From NCBI GenBank assembly GCA_030765065.1, contig CM060990.1, positions 277,291,341 through 277,355,340 of the forward strand: a DNA stretch of 64,000 nt. The letters are read 5' to 3'. This DNA is from Deroplatys truncata (lineage: Eukaryota > Arthropoda > Insecta > Mantodea > Mantidae). Below the pieces are notes generated by a model. It did no database searches and was not told where the DNA came from. It was given only the letters and a program-made list of their open reading frames with translations. Positions 48,991 through 63,400 of the stretch are shown here, in pieces; the first letter of the stretch is position 1; each line of letters starts with the position of its first letter. The position numbers were made by a program, and so were the translations under genes.

Positions 48991-49959
48991 CTGTTTTACA
49001 ATTCACCACCCCCAAATTTTGCTACTTCCAATAAAGTCTATAATTATATTGCACATATCTGGTCTTGAATGTAAGCAATGAGAGAGAGGTGTTCTAACGA
49101 ATAAAGATACACTGGTAGCTGATAAGGATATTAAATACGTAATCATTTGGGTCAATGGCCCGCCGACGAAGGGATTCCTTTGCGGGTGTGGTTGGATAGG
49201 AATGCAATAAGAAAACATTAAAAATGTATGCAATTAAATGGAGGGGTTTTCGGCAGCAGATTAGAATGTAAATAGATTATCTTGGACCGTTGCAGGGATC
49301 TTGCGCGCCCACGGCGGGCGTAGGTTCGAGTCCTGTGAGAGCTAAAAATTTATCTTGGAGAGTTTTGATTGTATAATTTTGAGAAAAAGAATTAAGCAAT
49401 ACATGTAATTGAATGGAGATAGTCAGAATGCAGCCCTTCGAGATGCTGCTCGCCCACTGTTGGCATGAGTTCGAACACTTTGAAGGTTAAAAATATAAAT
49501 TGGAGGGCTATGATCGTAGAATATCAGAAAAAAACCTAGAAGATCCTACTACTTAAATTTAGGAAGTTATGAATGGTCTCCTTCGAGGTTGTGATGCCGT
49601 GTGTATGGGTTCTAGGATCGTGGACGGGGTAAAAATATGGATAAGATGATGGTGGAAATATCGAAAGGCAAGGAATGAATCGATAGGTATCAGTAGCTTA
49701 TATAGGACAGACCTGGCACAGTTTTTTGGGCATATATGGGAAAGGATAGGGAAAACGAGACTGGATGGGGCGGTCCAAGGAGGAAAATGGGTTTATATGG
49801 GGGAGATAGGGAATACGACAATATTAATAGAAATGTATGTTCAGAAACAAAGGAGATGTTCACAACTGATAAGGTGTAGTAATAGAAATGTATGTATTTC
49901 CCCTCACTTCCCCTCTTCCCCACACCCCACAGTAGACATATTAGGCCGATTCTGGCACA
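48991..49959. repeat. Non-coding with three diverged ~130-150-bp units
   Basis: Units near 49235-49385, 49386-49520 and 49521-49660 share gaatggag, a cgcgcccac / tgctcgcccac segment, a ggttcgagtcc-like word and aaaatata. The first (about 49322-49334) is a fair B box. From about 49720 the sequence is a piece of minisatellite field 1 type. Confidence 0.5.
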
Positions 49960-51240
49960 CAGACAGATGCCGACAGGTGATAAGTGTAATAACATGTGTT
50001 TTAACACATGTAAACACGTGTAACCCGTTAATGATCGCGCTAATGTCCCGTCTAATGGATATGTGTGGTAATACATATGTAAACATATGCAACCTGCTAA
50101 TGACCGCCGGAGATGCCAACAGGTGATAAGATATAATCGACATCGTTTGTTCTGTGTTGCAGCATCCCGCCGGCTCCCTTTGAGGTGTGCGGTAGGGAAT
50201 GATTTTCTCGAGGCCTGCCGCCCCTCGGCAAATCAATTAGGTAATGTTCGTCAAACGTTTTTTATGACTACTAATGCATGCATATCTAAGGCTCCTCGAG
50301 CAATTACGTTTTTTGATTAATTAATTGTCTATGAATTGACTCGAGCGCAAGTGGTAGCGTGTGTATAAGTAGCGCGCTCACGGGAACAGTCTGTCATGTA
50401 ATGAAAACCCTGCAACCTACTTCACGGTAATGTCCATTAGCTGACAATGTTAGACGCTTTCACCACATTAATAGACTTTTAAGAGTGCATCCCGGATCTG
50501 TTTACATACATTAGCGAACAACAGCCCGGCATGTAATGAAATAAACCCCGCAACCTACTTCAGCCTGATGATAACGGTAAGATCCATTAGCTGACAACGT
50601 TAGACGCTTTCACCACATTAATGGACTTTAAGATTGCATCCCGGATCTGTATGCATACATTAGCGAACAATGTCAGTAATTGTTTTCCTAAGTGCTCTGC
50701 ACAACTCTCACCACTTCAGCTTTTAGCGGTGGAAATGATATAAAAGCAGCAGCTTCTCCAATGATTTTCACAGTATCGTGAGAACACAGCGATCTAAGCA
50801 CTCTGCAAACTTTATTCTTTCAACGTGAAATTTTATCAAATGATTCGGTTAACATTATAGTTGAATACTATATATGTTATTAAAAAATAAATACGGTTAA
50901 ATTATAGGTGAATATTACATACGTTATTAAAAATAAAAAATGGCCTCGCTGATCAATGAATACAATTAAATATTTTTATTAATTAATTGTATATGAATTG
51001 ACTTGCACATTTTTGGTTATTGCGTTGTGTCCCCCTAACGTTTCCAGATATAGGATCGTTCCAGCTAGTTGCGTGCTTCTGCCATCTACCTTCTAAAGTA
51101 AAGTTGCGCGCTTCTACCATCTTCATTCTAAAGTAAAGTTATAGAACAATGAGATAAAAACTAATCAATTCTTTGGAATGCGCCGCGTCATTAGGTCCTT
51201 GATCCAAGTTGACCGGGATGGCTGGAGTCGAATCCTAGGA
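49960..51240 (+). repeat. Second copy of repeat block A
   Basis: Direct repeat of about 1970-3330, with an internal duplicated segment (the atgttagacgctttcaccac unit at about 50447 and 50597) and a 90-bp extra piece at 50700-50830. No gene. Confidence 0.7.
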
Positions 51241-52560
51241 GTGATTACAAATTCAGATTCTAATAACTCAGAGACTAATTACGATAAAGACGTCAAATAA
51301 AGTTTATCACATTAACGTCATTAGGTAGTTTCTTGTGAATGTATATTTGGGTACCTGGTGTTCTGGGTTCAATCCTTAATTTTTTAAATCGTCATTATCT
51401 CGGAAACTAAGAAAGCTAGAAGGGTGGATCAAAGCATGATTGATAGCTCCTGTGATGGGTAATTAATATTGTATATAATTTTTAATCAGTTGTCCTTATT
51501 TCGAATCCCGATCTTTCAATCACTTACTTAATTTTTCTCTATACTCTAGAATATATCACTTAGATTGATACTGGAACAGCATACAGCTCTTTTTAACACA
51601 TCAAATTAATATTGTAAATAATTTTGTTTCTGGTGTCCTGGGTTCGAATACCGATAAAATGTAATTTAATTATAAATTTAATAACTCCTAAACTAATTAA
51701 GATAAAGACGCCAAATAAACTTTATTGCGTTTATGTTATTAGGTAGTAGCCTGTGGATGTGTAATTAGATACCTGACGTCCTGGGTTCGATCCTTAATTT
51801 TTAAATCACCATTATCTCAGAAACTAGGAGAGGTAGAGGGGTGAACCAAAGCATGATTGATAGCTCCTGTGATGGGTAATTAATACTGTATATACTTTTC
51901 AATCAGTTGTCCTTATTTTCGAATCCCGATCTTTCAATCACTTACTTAATTTTTCTCTATACTCTAGAATATATCACTTAGATTGATACTGGAACAGCAT
52001 ACAGCTCTTTTTAACACATCAAATTAATATTGTAAATAATTTTGTTTCTGGTGTCCTGGGTTCGAATACCGATAAAATGTAATTTAATTATAAATTTAAT
52101 AACTCCTAAACTAATTAAGATAAAGACGCCAAATAAACTTTATTGCGTTTATGTTATTAGGTAGTATCTTGTGGATGTGTAATTAGATACCTGACGTCCT
52201 GGGTTCGATCCTTAATTTTTAAATCACCATTACCTCAGAAAATAAGAGAGGTAGAGGAGTGGACCAAAGCATGATTGATAAGTTCTATAATGGGTGATTA
52301 ATGCTGTATATAATTGCCAATCAGCTGTGCTTGATTCGATTCCCCATCTTTTAATGACTTCCTTAATTTTCCTCTGTACACTAGAATATATCACTTAGAT
52401 CGATGATGTACCTGCATACAGCTTTGTTTAACATGTTGAGCTAATATCATAAATTATTTTGTTCCTGGTGTTCTGGCTTCCAATACCGATTCAATGAAAT
52501 TTATTTACAAATTTAATAACCCGTAATCTAATTTAGATAGGCATGTCAAGGTAAACGCAA
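51241..52560 (+). repeat. ~420-bp tandem repeat with pol III B-box-like words
   Basis: The phrase taattaagataaagacgcc recurs at about 51697 and 52117, a period of 420 bp. A diverged unit precedes (51290) and another follows (to 52560). Each unit carries a gtcctgggttcga(t/a) word (51653, 51790, 52064, 52202) and a ttcgaatcccgatc word. One unit also lies at 3330-3770. Confidence 0.75.
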
Positions 52561-53298
52561 ACAGAGTATCTAGTCCTTAAATATCGTTATCATGACAAAT
52601 ATTACTTTAAAGTACTCAGATCGAATCCCGAAGGGATGATTTCATATATCTTCAAGCCTATGGATCATATCAGGTTCTAATAAAGATTAAATGCTTGATG
52701 CTGATGTGGGGGAGCTAAAATACATTTATTAAAAGTATTACCGGGTTCGCTTTAGAAGCTTAGAATCTGTGTAACTATGGAAAAATTGCTTTTCTCGTGA
52801 TTGTAGTGAAATGTAATGGTCTTTCTGTGAGAAGATGGAGAGGAAGAATTGAAAAGGGAATGAAAACATGAGATAATGTAGTATATACATACATTTAACT
52901 AAATAAGGAGGAAAATCTGCTACGTTACCTTTTAAGCTTTTACTTTAAGTATTGTGATAATGCAGATGGAATTAGTCTTGGTACAATAGGTGGTGGTGGT
53001 GGTGGTGGTGGTAGGCTTTGAATTTGAAATATATGTCTGAATGAGCGTGTGAGAATGCTTCTCTTGCTGGTGTGACAGCATAAGCAGGTAGTTATGAGAC
53101 GAGTTTAAACGTGTTTGATGCTGTCAGACATCCTGTCTCTAGGTGTGACGTCATAAACATCCTGCTTCTGGGCGTGAGGTTATATGGCTGAGATTAATAC
53201 ACGTTGAGCGGTCATATACAGCTGGTTATGGAGCGAGGTTATGATTGATCTAAAAGGTTCGTGCTCCCTCTATAAATATGTTATAGGGGAAAGGATGC
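52561..53298. other. Intergenic with a short GGT microsatellite
   Basis: (ggt)8 at about 52990-53013. Otherwise AT-rich and unrecognised. Confidence 0.45.
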
Positions 53299-55319
53299 TC
53301 TCCTGAAACATTAGGCCTCTAGACAGAAATTGTTCACAGAGACGGAGACGTCAGGACGGATGGGACAGACTCCAAGTTCAAATCTTTAAACGGTAGGGCC
53401 GCCCCCTTTTTTGCCTATCATGTCTCCTGAACCACCCTTACAGCTTAACATTTCGTTACAATGCCACGTAACCAGATTAACGATGGTCAGTCGCACAGAT
53501 CTTTGATTTTTTTGTGGTTTTCCCTGGTCTGCAGGCGAATGCCTTAGCACAGTATGCTACCACGTTTTTCATGTTATATCATTCTATCTTAACCTACGTG
53601 CTTCTAAGGCACTCTGACTGGATTACCGTCGGACACTCGCTCAGACCTTTGATTTTTTCGTATTTTTCCTGGTCTGCATGCGAATGTCTGCTCAAAAAGA
53701 TACTTGTCCCTTCCTCGGTTGGTGGTTAAGGAGTACGGTATACGATTATATGAGGAATATATGGAAAACGGAGACAGGCTGTATTATAGACAGAATCTGG
53801 TCCACTTTTGCGTTAATATGGGAAAGGATAGGGAAAACGATGGTAGATGCGACGGTTCAAGGAGGAAAATGCATTTATAGGGGAGAGATAGGGAATACCA
53901 ATTCCTGATGATAGGCTAGTCAGATGCTAAAAGAGGTAGGGATATGCTTTATACGAGAGAGATAGGGAATACAAGGAAAGATGCTATACTAAACAGGACT
54001 TGAAGGGAAGAATATAGCGATATAGCGAACCGAGGAGAGGTATTAGGATAGGAGTTTTGAATGATAGAGTAGGCGTTTATATGCGAGAGATAGGTAATAC
54101 GAGGGTCCATGCTAGGCTAGACGGTGTTGAAGGAGGGAATGCATCTTATATGAGAGAGGTAGGGGAATATGAGGAGAAGTGTTAGGCTAGACAGGGTTTG
54201 AGGTGTGGAATATGCGTTTATATGGGAAAGATAAGGGAAACGTGTACAGATAATAGGCTAGAAAGATGCTGAAGGACGGGAATATAGGCTTATACGGGAG
54301 AGATAGGGAAATACGAGGAGAGGTGCTAGACTAGACTGATGCTGAAGGAGGAGAGGATACGCTTTATACGGAAGAGATAGGGAATACGAGGAGAGATACT
54401 AGAAGGGTAGAATATAGCGTTTTTATATGGGAGAGCTAGCAAACCGAGGAGAGGTATTAGACAGGAAGGTTTGAATGACATAGTATGCGTTTATATGGAG
54501 AGACGAGGAAAACGAAGGTAGGTGCTAGGTTGAGAGAGTCTTCAAGGAGGAAAATGCATTTATATGAGAGCGGTAGGGAATACGAGGAGAGGTGCTAGTC
54601 TAGAGAGGGTTGAGGAGTAGAGTATACGTTTATATGGGAGAAATACGGAAAACGGGAGAGATACAAGGGTAGACAGTGGTTGAAGGAGGAGGAATGTAGG
54701 TTTATACGGTAATATAGAGAGTAATTTGATTATAAAACTTTTCTCATCCAGCGTTACAACGCTTTTATATACTTATTTTCTAAACCTTACAAACTTTATA
54801 TATGTTAAACAGTAGTGCGCGAGACGGAGAGGGACAAACTGTATATCGGTTTACAGTGAAGTATACATACTAACCTATTGCCACCTTATTTGCTCTAGAT
54901 CTTCTCATTCCTATCATCATCTAACGTAACCACGTAACAAGACGTATCACGACGTAACATAACAGCACAAGACGTCATACTAAGTAACATAACCACGCAA
55001 CATCACGTGACATCTCGTAACCAGAAACGTCACACGACGTAACAACATGTAGCAACTATGTAACCACGTAACAAAACGTAAGAACAACACGTAACCAGCC
55101 CGTTGCTAAGGTAATCTAAACTATTTCATCCTTCATAACTTAGACAATAAGTACGAGAGCCTAGCAAATGTACTGCTTAATAGCGCAACGTTTTATACCT
55201 TTAATCTTTTTTATCATTGAGCCTTGAATATCTAAGGCATACATTTTAGATCGTAGCCCTACAAAGCGTTGAATGATTTTACCATTAGCCTCATTCTTTA
55301 AATTTTCGCAACACCCTCT

Positions 55320-55425
55320 TGTTTAGAGCTGAATGAGGCAGAAAGGCTGGCCACAGGAATCCAACCCACGACCTCCGAATGCGGACCACAGACGTTACCG
55401 CCGGAGCCATCCCGCTCGGTAAGTT
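55320..55425 (-). repeat. tRNA-derived SINE in left arm
   Basis: The minus strand reads gagcgggatggctccggcggtaacg (A box region) then gtgggttggattcctgt (B box region). The mirror copy is at 61870-61975 in the right arm. Confidence 0.6.
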
Positions 55426-56534
55426 TTGATTAAAGCATCGCATATTCAAATATTGATTCCGGAAAATAAAACGCATAGGTACCTATCTTTAGTTTCCTAG
55501 ATCGAATTTATTCCTGTTCAGTTCTCTACGATTAGGAAACCATACGAGACTGAGAAAAACTTAGTACATAAATAATGCAGATGTAACCCATAACTTATGT
55601 AAACAAACTCTGGCGTTCTACAGTTCCGAAATATTACCTGTTGTTCGTTTGAATGTTCAAATTTTAAGCAGTATATTCTGAAACGTTAAATGACTGTTCT
55701 TTTGTTTTTATAAGATCATGCAGATTATGTAATACTAAGGCTCTTTTTAAAGAGTTGACCATACTTTCAGCTTCCTGTGAGCTCCTGTTTAGCTAGAACA
55801 AAATGTGTACTGAAACCATTTCTTGTGAATCTTTGTAATGATTAACTATAAGCAGGTAGATAGCTGTCAGGGAAAGTAAACGACAATGAGTAAAGAATGT
55901 TCTAGAGGTGTAGATATACCTGACTCAACGGAGGGAAACACCTCGCGCGCTGTGACCTACATTGTATTACGGCTACCAGCCTCCTGGAGGAAGGGATGAG
56001 CTGAAGGAATCCAAGAGGCTACAAGCCGTAGGCAGCCAGGCTACAGACGCGACAAAGCTCGCAGGCCCGACCCACTGGTTAATCGCCGAGAGAGAGCGAA
56101 GAACGGCCTACCAATGTTGATCACGGAGAAAACTCTTTCCATTGAGCACGCATCAGCACCATCTGTCCGGCACCGCAATACGCCGCGGTATCCAGAAGCA
56201 CATAAATAAAAATCTGAAATACTCCATCCCGACACCTGGTTTTCTACACTGGGACGTGCATTGCAAACCTTTATTTCACATTATTCAAAAACATGTCATT
56301 TACATTATCGTTTTACAGATGTCACTTATTACTAGATAAAACAAAACAAACTTATAAAAGTATAATAAAAAATAAAATTATTAACATCCTAATAATATAT
56401 CCATATTTTAACTAATTTCTAGCTGCAGAATTAAATAACTGTAACCCCGTTACTAATCCCCTAACTAAACTATTTATTTAAAAGCACACCTGAAAGATGA
56501 GAAGGAAACGGAATGAGTAAGGAAATTGTGATAG

Positions 56535-56665
56535 AGAAGAACCACCCCTGCATTCAACTGCCAACCCCAGGGAAACCGCGAAAAACCCATGGGTCAGAGT
56601 CGCGGGTCTCGATCTCAGGACATCGCATACGTTACCACGGCACCACCTCACTCGATAAGAAAGTT
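56535..56665 (-). repeat. Second SINE-like unit in left arm
   Basis: The minus strand reads ggtggtgccgtggtaacg, then a B-box-like gagatcgagacccgcg, then a cgcggtttccctggggttgg body. The mirror copy is at 60620-60745. Confidence 0.6.
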
Positions 56666-56841
56666 GTTATATTGCAACTGGTTGTTGTGATACAATCAAA
56701 GGAAACTAGAAAGTAACTTTTACAGTAATAAATTCAAACCAACTACAGCTCGAAAAATATCACTTTTAGTGTAATTTGCTTGTTTTGAGGAAAATCAATT
56801 TGTGTTGAAATAATAATCTGTTTAAAAATCTTGTATAATGA

Positions 56842-57492
56842 AGTGATCGTCATGACAAGTTATTTCCATCTAATGCCAGAGCTCTTATTTTAGGGAGTTC
56901 CAGTGCAGGGAAAACAAGCGTATTACTCAATATGCTACTCCATGAGAATGGACTACGTTTTGAAAATTTGTATATTTATTCAAAGTCTCTCTATCAACCA
57001 AAGTACCAATATCTAATTAAAGTGCTTGGAAACATCGAAGGTATAGAAGTGAACACCTTCGACAACTGGAATGATGTTTTGCATCCTTCTGAAGTCAAAG
57101 AAAGTTCAATCTTTATATTTGATGACGTCATCACTGAAAAGCAGGAAAAGATAGCATCCTTTTATAGTATGGGTAGACATCGAAATGTCGACTCTGTATA
57201 TCTAGCGCAGTCCTATGCTAAGTTTCTAAAACATTTAATTCGCGATAATACAAGCATGATAATACTCTTCAGACAAGACAATTTAAACTTAAAGCACATT
57301 AACGAAGATTATGTAAATACCGACATGACCTACAATGAATTTAAAGATCTATGTAAGAGCGTTTGGGAGAGTGTATCAGAAGGAAGACCCTTTGTTGTGA
57401 TAGTTCCTGAATTTCACATGAATGAGGGGCGATATAGGAATGGTTTTGATGTATATATTAAGCTCGACAAAAAAGAAAATGATCATTCGTAG
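56842..57492 (+). pseudogene. 5'-truncated packaging ATPase, second copy of the outer element
   Basis: Open from 56842 directly at the arm boundary. It lacks the first ~23 codons of the intact copy (30974-31690) and is otherwise almost identical at protein level (for example KVPKH is KFLKH here). Walker A GSSSAGKT and Walker B SIFIFDDVI are retained. Without its N-terminus and start codon it is a fragment. The next gene follows 6 nt later, as in the full element. Confidence 0.88.
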
Positions 57493-57498
57493 TTAACC

Positions 57499-58447
57499 AT
57501 GAGCATCGATAGGTTCGGTTCTCAGAGAACTGACCCCGTTAGAAGAATGTTTGATCGTTTTATCATAAATAGAGATGTCAAAGGAAACTATCAATTCAAG
57601 AATAAGAGATTGTGCAATGTTCACGATCCTGAAGATAATCATGATACCTCCAATAAGAATTATGTGGATACTCTCGAAATTAGGATGCATGATTTATCTC
57701 AGCAAGCTGCTAACAATGTTGAGGTTATGGCTAAGACCCTGATCGATGAATTGATTTCAAGATATACTCTCAAGAGAGATAAGGAAAATAACATCGTGAT
57801 TGATAAAGTTAGATTGAAGGTATTGCTAGATCCTGTTCACGATAATGATGTTGTGAATAAAAAGTTCATCACTGGATATGTCAATTCGGGCACGCAGTCG
57901 AGAGATGGTAATGGTAACATTATATTCGACAATAAGAGAATCACTGATATAGCTGATCCTCTCGGAGATATGGATGCTGTAAATAAAAGATATGCTAGAG
58001 GTATGACCATTAGGAAGTCGAACGAGACGCGACAGCAGTTAAACAGATACTTGCCAAAGGAAATCGAGATGCAAATAGGTAAGAAGCTGCTAGACATCAC
58101 AGCAAATCTGAATAAAACTACGAGTAAAGTGGATACTCTAACAACCTCTACAAAAGACAGAGTGGATTCTGTAATGGACTCTATTAAACAAGTTACCGCA
58201 GAGCTTGATAGAGAAAAAACAAATCTTCAGAATCTTTGCAATCAGAAAATTAGTAATTTAGAAAAGTTAGCGATGAATCGAGTTTCAGATTTAGAGGCTA
58301 CAGTCGGGCAGTTAAAGACAGAGGTTTTGAATACTCTCAAAACTTATTGTTGCAATGATAAACTTAAGAAAGTGGAGGAAAATGTAAATATGATGATGGA
58401 CGCCTACAAAACTAATGTGCAGCAAATGACGAGTCTAGAAGAATCAG
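57499..58447 (+). pseudogene. 3'-truncated fibre-like gene, second copy of the outer element
   Basis: ATG 57499. The same three N-K-R-x ... D-P ... N-K-x-Y repeats and coiled coil as at 29962-30967, but without the A-run frameshift. Similarity stops after SLEES at 58447; the 16 further codons to 58497 are unrelated. The coiled-coil end is therefore missing. It shows what the interrupted gene looked like around the frameshift. Confidence 0.85.
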
Positions 58448-60439
58448 GTTCGAAACTGCACTCTGCCTGTCACAGAAGCAGAGGTACAGTTGTCTAGCAC
58501 TAAGGCCTTTGTGGGTACGTGGCGAAGTGAGATTGTATGGCACAGGCATGAGACCGAGAAGGCTAAATGTTCACCACACACCAAGCCACGAGGTATCTCC
58601 TAACAGATCCATCGCGATATGACCACTTAATTAAAGCGATATAAAATAAATAGAGAGAAAATATATGTATATAACATAAGTTTATTCTATTTAAAACGAT
58701 GTCAGGATTATTTAAATATTCTAAAAATGTTTACGTTTACTTAGGCATGGTGGTGGGATTATTTCATCCGTATTGCTTTAACTTTCTGGTCAATTTTTCA
58801 TAGCTTCACGTTAGCACATTTCTTTGTTGTCCTCAAGGATAGCCTTAACCGAGGGAATGTTTTAATACTTATAATTTATTATAATTTAATTTAATTTTGG
58901 TAATAATTTTAATTTATTATTGGTAACATTTTACCTTGCATTTCCAAAATATGAAAATATCTATACTTTCGAACATTAAAACTGCAACAAGCCTCTCGCA
59001 TTTGAATTACAAAGTTAAATCAGATGTCAAATTAATTCATAAAGCATAAACTATTTCATGAATTACCTACACCTCTTACAAAACCATAAAAATATGGTTG
59101 ATATGTATTTTAAAAATAAATGTACATAATGTATTTAATAGTAAAGAAAATAGAACTGCAAAACTTCCAATTAGTGTATCCAAAAGCTCTTCGTTCAAAC
59201 ACTAAACATACAAGAAGATACAGTTTCATGAATAAACTGAACATATACCAATGCTAAGTATTTGAAAAATAACAAACCGCTATGTTATACGTGCAGTTTT
59301 ATTTCTGTAATGCTTTGGTATCTAAGATAACTGAAATATTTATTTGATCAAAAAATTCGATATAAAAAGGTCACCGGAAATGCATGTTCTGAGGTCCTGT
59401 AAACGAAAGCAAAGAGCTTCGTGCATATGTGTGTGTGTGCGTGTGTGTGTGTGTGTGTGTGTGAGCGCGCGTGCGCGCGCGCTTGTGCATATACATGTTT
59501 ACGTGTTTTTAGTCTTTCAACTCGTAAATCTCTGTGAACAGCGTAACATCATAAGAAAAGCCAGATAAATGCTAAATTTCATTCTGGAGTTGGCCGCTCT
59601 TTAAAGATGCCAGTGAATGCGATTCCTTATATTTGATTTTCTGAAAAATAGCTATATTTGTATAATAAATAAAATGCGTATCAAAAGTTCTATAAAGTTT
59701 TCTTTATTTCCAGGGAATCTGTATAACTTACTGCTGAAGAAATGAATATCTTATTAGATAAATACAATTTATTTTAAATAAATATTTTTGTGACATTAAC
59801 CATTTCCGAAATATTCCTGTTCGCGGGAATTCCCCAGTAATTTAAGGGATACTTTTGGAGTATTAAGTAGCCTTGCCATGTTTCTCCTGAGCTCGTGTAG
59901 GCAATGTATAAGTATTATGGAAGGTATGATTAACTGAATGCAATTAAGGGAAAAAAGCTCGCGTATGCAATTTTTTGAATAGTTACGAAAATAAATAACA
60001 GCGGGTAATGAAAATTGCGCAATTCTGAGAAATCAGAATTTTTTGGGGAGGTGGAAACCTTAAATGACATTCTCTAGCTTTAAAAGTTATTAAACACATT
60101 GAGTAAAAGTGCAGTTTCTCTCTAAAGATTAATACATAGATATCTTAAATTGCTAAGCGTTCTTAGATTTTGAGAAACACTTCTGTGGCTATCATAATTA
60201 ACACTGGATCGTCCGAATACCAACATTTTGAAATACAATCGTTGTTTGCAAATTAAAATGTACCGTAGTAGTTCTAATATAGTCGTTAATGTTTTAGTAC
60301 AGAAAAAGCTAGTTATGCTTGTAACAAAGTAAATATAAAAAAATTCAAAACACTCTTTTTTAAACAAATTTACATTCAGTGGTGTCTCCGCAGCTATACA
60401 ATTTATAGCGACTTAAAATGATATGAATTTTCGCAGAGT
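58448..60439. other. AT-rich spacer of the inverted repeat, with a GT microsatellite
   Basis: No gene recognised. At about 59427-59482 a (tg)n tract passes into gcgcgcgtgcgcgcgcgc, an alternating purine-pyrimidine run able to adopt Z-DNA. The 59344-59568 ORF is this repeat. Confidence 0.5.
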
Positions 60440-63400
60440 CATTTATACAAGATTTTTAAACAGATTATTATTTCAACACAGATTGATTTTCCTCAAAACA
60501 AGCAAATTACACTAAAGCTGATATTTTTCGAGCTGTAGTTGGTTTGAATTTATTACTGTAAAAGTTACTTTCTAGTTTCCTTTGATTGTATCACAACAAC
60601 CAGTTGCAATATAACAACTTTCTTATCGAGTGAGGTGGTGCCGTGGTAACGTATGCGATGTCCTGAGATCGAGACCCGCGACTCTGACCCATGGGTTTTT
60701 CGCGGTTTCCCTGGGGTTGGCAGTTGAATACAGGGGTGGTTCTTCTCTATCACAATTTCCTTACTCATTCCGTTTCCTTCTCATCTTTGAGGTGTGCTTT
60801 TAAATAAATAGTTTAGTTAGGGGATTAGTAATGGGGTTCCAGTTATTTGTTTCTGCAGCTAGAAATTAGTTAAAATATGGATATATTATTTGGATGTTAA
60901 TAATTTTATTTTTTATTTTACTTTTATAAGTTTGTTTTGTTTTATCTAGTAATAAGTGACATCTGTAAAACGATAATGTAAATGACATGTTTTTGAATAA
61001 TGTGAAATAAAGGTTTGCAATGCACGTCCCAGTGTAGAAAACCAGGTGTCGGGATGGAGTATTTCAGATTTTTATTTATGTGCTTCTGGATATCGCGGCG
61101 TATTGCGGTGCCGGACAGATGGTGCTGATGCGTGCTCAATGGAAAGAGTTTTCTCCGTGGTCACCATTGGTAGGCCGTTCTTCGCTCTCTCTCGGCGATT
61201 AACCAGTGGGTCGGGCCTGCGAGCTTGGAAATGTTAGGGACTTTGTCGCGTCTGTAGCCTGGCTGCCTACGGCTTGTAGCCTCTTGGATTCCTTCAGCTC
61301 ATCCCTTCCTCCAGGAGGCTGGTAGCCGTAATACAATGTAGGTCACAGCGCGCGAGGTGTTTCCCTCCGTTGAGTCAGGTATATCTACACCTCTAGAACA
61401 TTCTTTACTCATTGTCGTTTACTTTCCCTGACAGCTATCTACCTGCTTATAGTTAATCATTACAAAGATTCACAAGAAATGGTTTCAGTACACATTTTGT
61501 TCTAGCTAAACAGGAGCTCACAGGAAGCTGAAAGTATGGTCAACTCTTTAAAAAGAGCCTTAGTATTACATAATCTGCATGATCTTATAAAAACAAAAGA
61601 ACAGTCATTTAACGTTTCAGAATATACTGCTTAAAATTTGAACATTCAAACGAACAACAGGTAATATTTCGGCACTGTAGAACGCCAGAGTTTGTTTACA
61701 TAAGTTATGGGTTACATCTGCATTATTTATGTACTGAGTTTTTCTCAGTCTCGTATGGTTTCCTAATCGTAGAGAACTGAACAGGAATAAATTCGATCTA
61801 GGAAACTAAAGATAGGTACCTATGTGTTTTATTTTCCGGAATCAATATTTAAATATGCAATGCTTTAATCAAAACTTACCGAGCGGGATGGCTCCGGCGG
61901 TAACGTCTGTGGTCCGCATTCGGAGGTCGTGGGTTGGATTCCTGTGGCCAGCCTTTCTGCCTCATTCAGCTCTAAACAAGAGGGTGTTGCGAAAATTTAA
62001 AGAATGAGGCTAATGGTAAAATCATTCAACGCTTTGTAGGGCTACGATCTAAAATGTATGCCTTAGATATTCAAGGCTCAATGATAAAAAAGATTAAAGG
62101 TATAAAACGTTGCGCTATTAAGCAGTACATTTGCTAGGCTCTCGTACTTATTGTCTAAGTTATGAAGGATGAAATAGTTTAGATTACCTTAGCAACGGGC
62201 TGGTTACGTGTTGTTCTTACGTTTTGTTACGTGGTTACATAGTTGCTACATGTTGTTACGTCGTGTGACGTTTCTGGTTACGAGATGTCACGTGATGTTG
62301 CGTGGTTATGTTACTTAGTATGACGTCTTGTGCTGTTATGTTACGTCGTGATACGTCTTGTTACGTGGTTACGTTAGATGATGATAGGAATGAGAAGATC
62401 TAGAGCAAATAAGGTGGCAATAGGTTAGTATGTATACTTCACTGTAAACCGATATACAGTTTGTCCCTCTCCGTCTCGCGCACTACTGTTTAACATATAT
62501 AAAGTTTGTAAGGTTTAGAAAATAAGTATATAAAAGCGTTGTAACGCTGGATGAGAAAAGTTTTATAATCAAATTACTCTCTATATTACCGTATAAACCT
62601 ACATTCCTCCTCCTTCAACCACTGTCTACCCTTGTATCTCTCCCGTTTTCCGTATTTCTCCCATATAAACGTATACTCTACTCCTCAACCCTCTCTAGAC
62701 TAGCACCTCTCCTCGTATTCCCTACCGCTCTCATATAAATGCATTTTCCTCCTTGAAGACTCTCTCAACCTAGCATCTACCTTCGTTTTCCTCGTCTCTC
62801 CATATAAACGCATACTCTTGTCATTCAAACCTTCCTGTCTAATACCTCTCCTCGGTTTGCTAGCTCTCCCATATAAAAACGCTATATTCTACCCTTCTAG
62901 TATCTCTCCTCGTATTCCCTATCTCTTCCGTATAAAGCGTATCCTCTCCTCCTTCAGCATCAGTCTAGTCTAGCACCTCTCCTCGTATTTCCCTGTCTCT
63001 CCCGTATAAGCCTATATTCCCGTCCTTCAGCATCTGTCTAGCCTATTATCTGTACACGTTTCCCTTATCTTTCCCATATAAACGCATATTCCACACCTCA
63101 AACCCTGTCTAGCCTAACACTTCTCCTCATATTCCCCTACCTCTCTCATATAAGATGCATTCCCTCCTTCAACACCGTCTAGCCTAGCATCGAACCTCGT
63201 ATTCCCTATCTCTCGCATATAAACGCCTACTCTATCATTCAAATCTCCTATCCTAATACCTCTCCTCGGTTCGCTATATCGCTATATTCTTCCCTTCAAG
63301 TCCTGTTTAGTATAGCATCTTTCCTTGTATTCCCTATCTCTCTCGTATAAAGCATATCCCTACCTCTTTTAGCATCTGACTAGCCTATCATCAGGAATTG

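Larger units (their letters stand above)
53299..56841 (+). repeat. Left arm of a >3.5-kb inverted repeat
   Basis: Nearly identical to the reverse complement of 60440-64000 and still matching at the window edge, so the true arm is longer. In order it contains the block B start, minisatellite-1 units, the cgtaac minisatellite (54910-55100), a SINE (55320-55425), a GC-rich repeat (55920-56200) and a second SINE (56535-56665). No gene. Confidence 0.92.
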
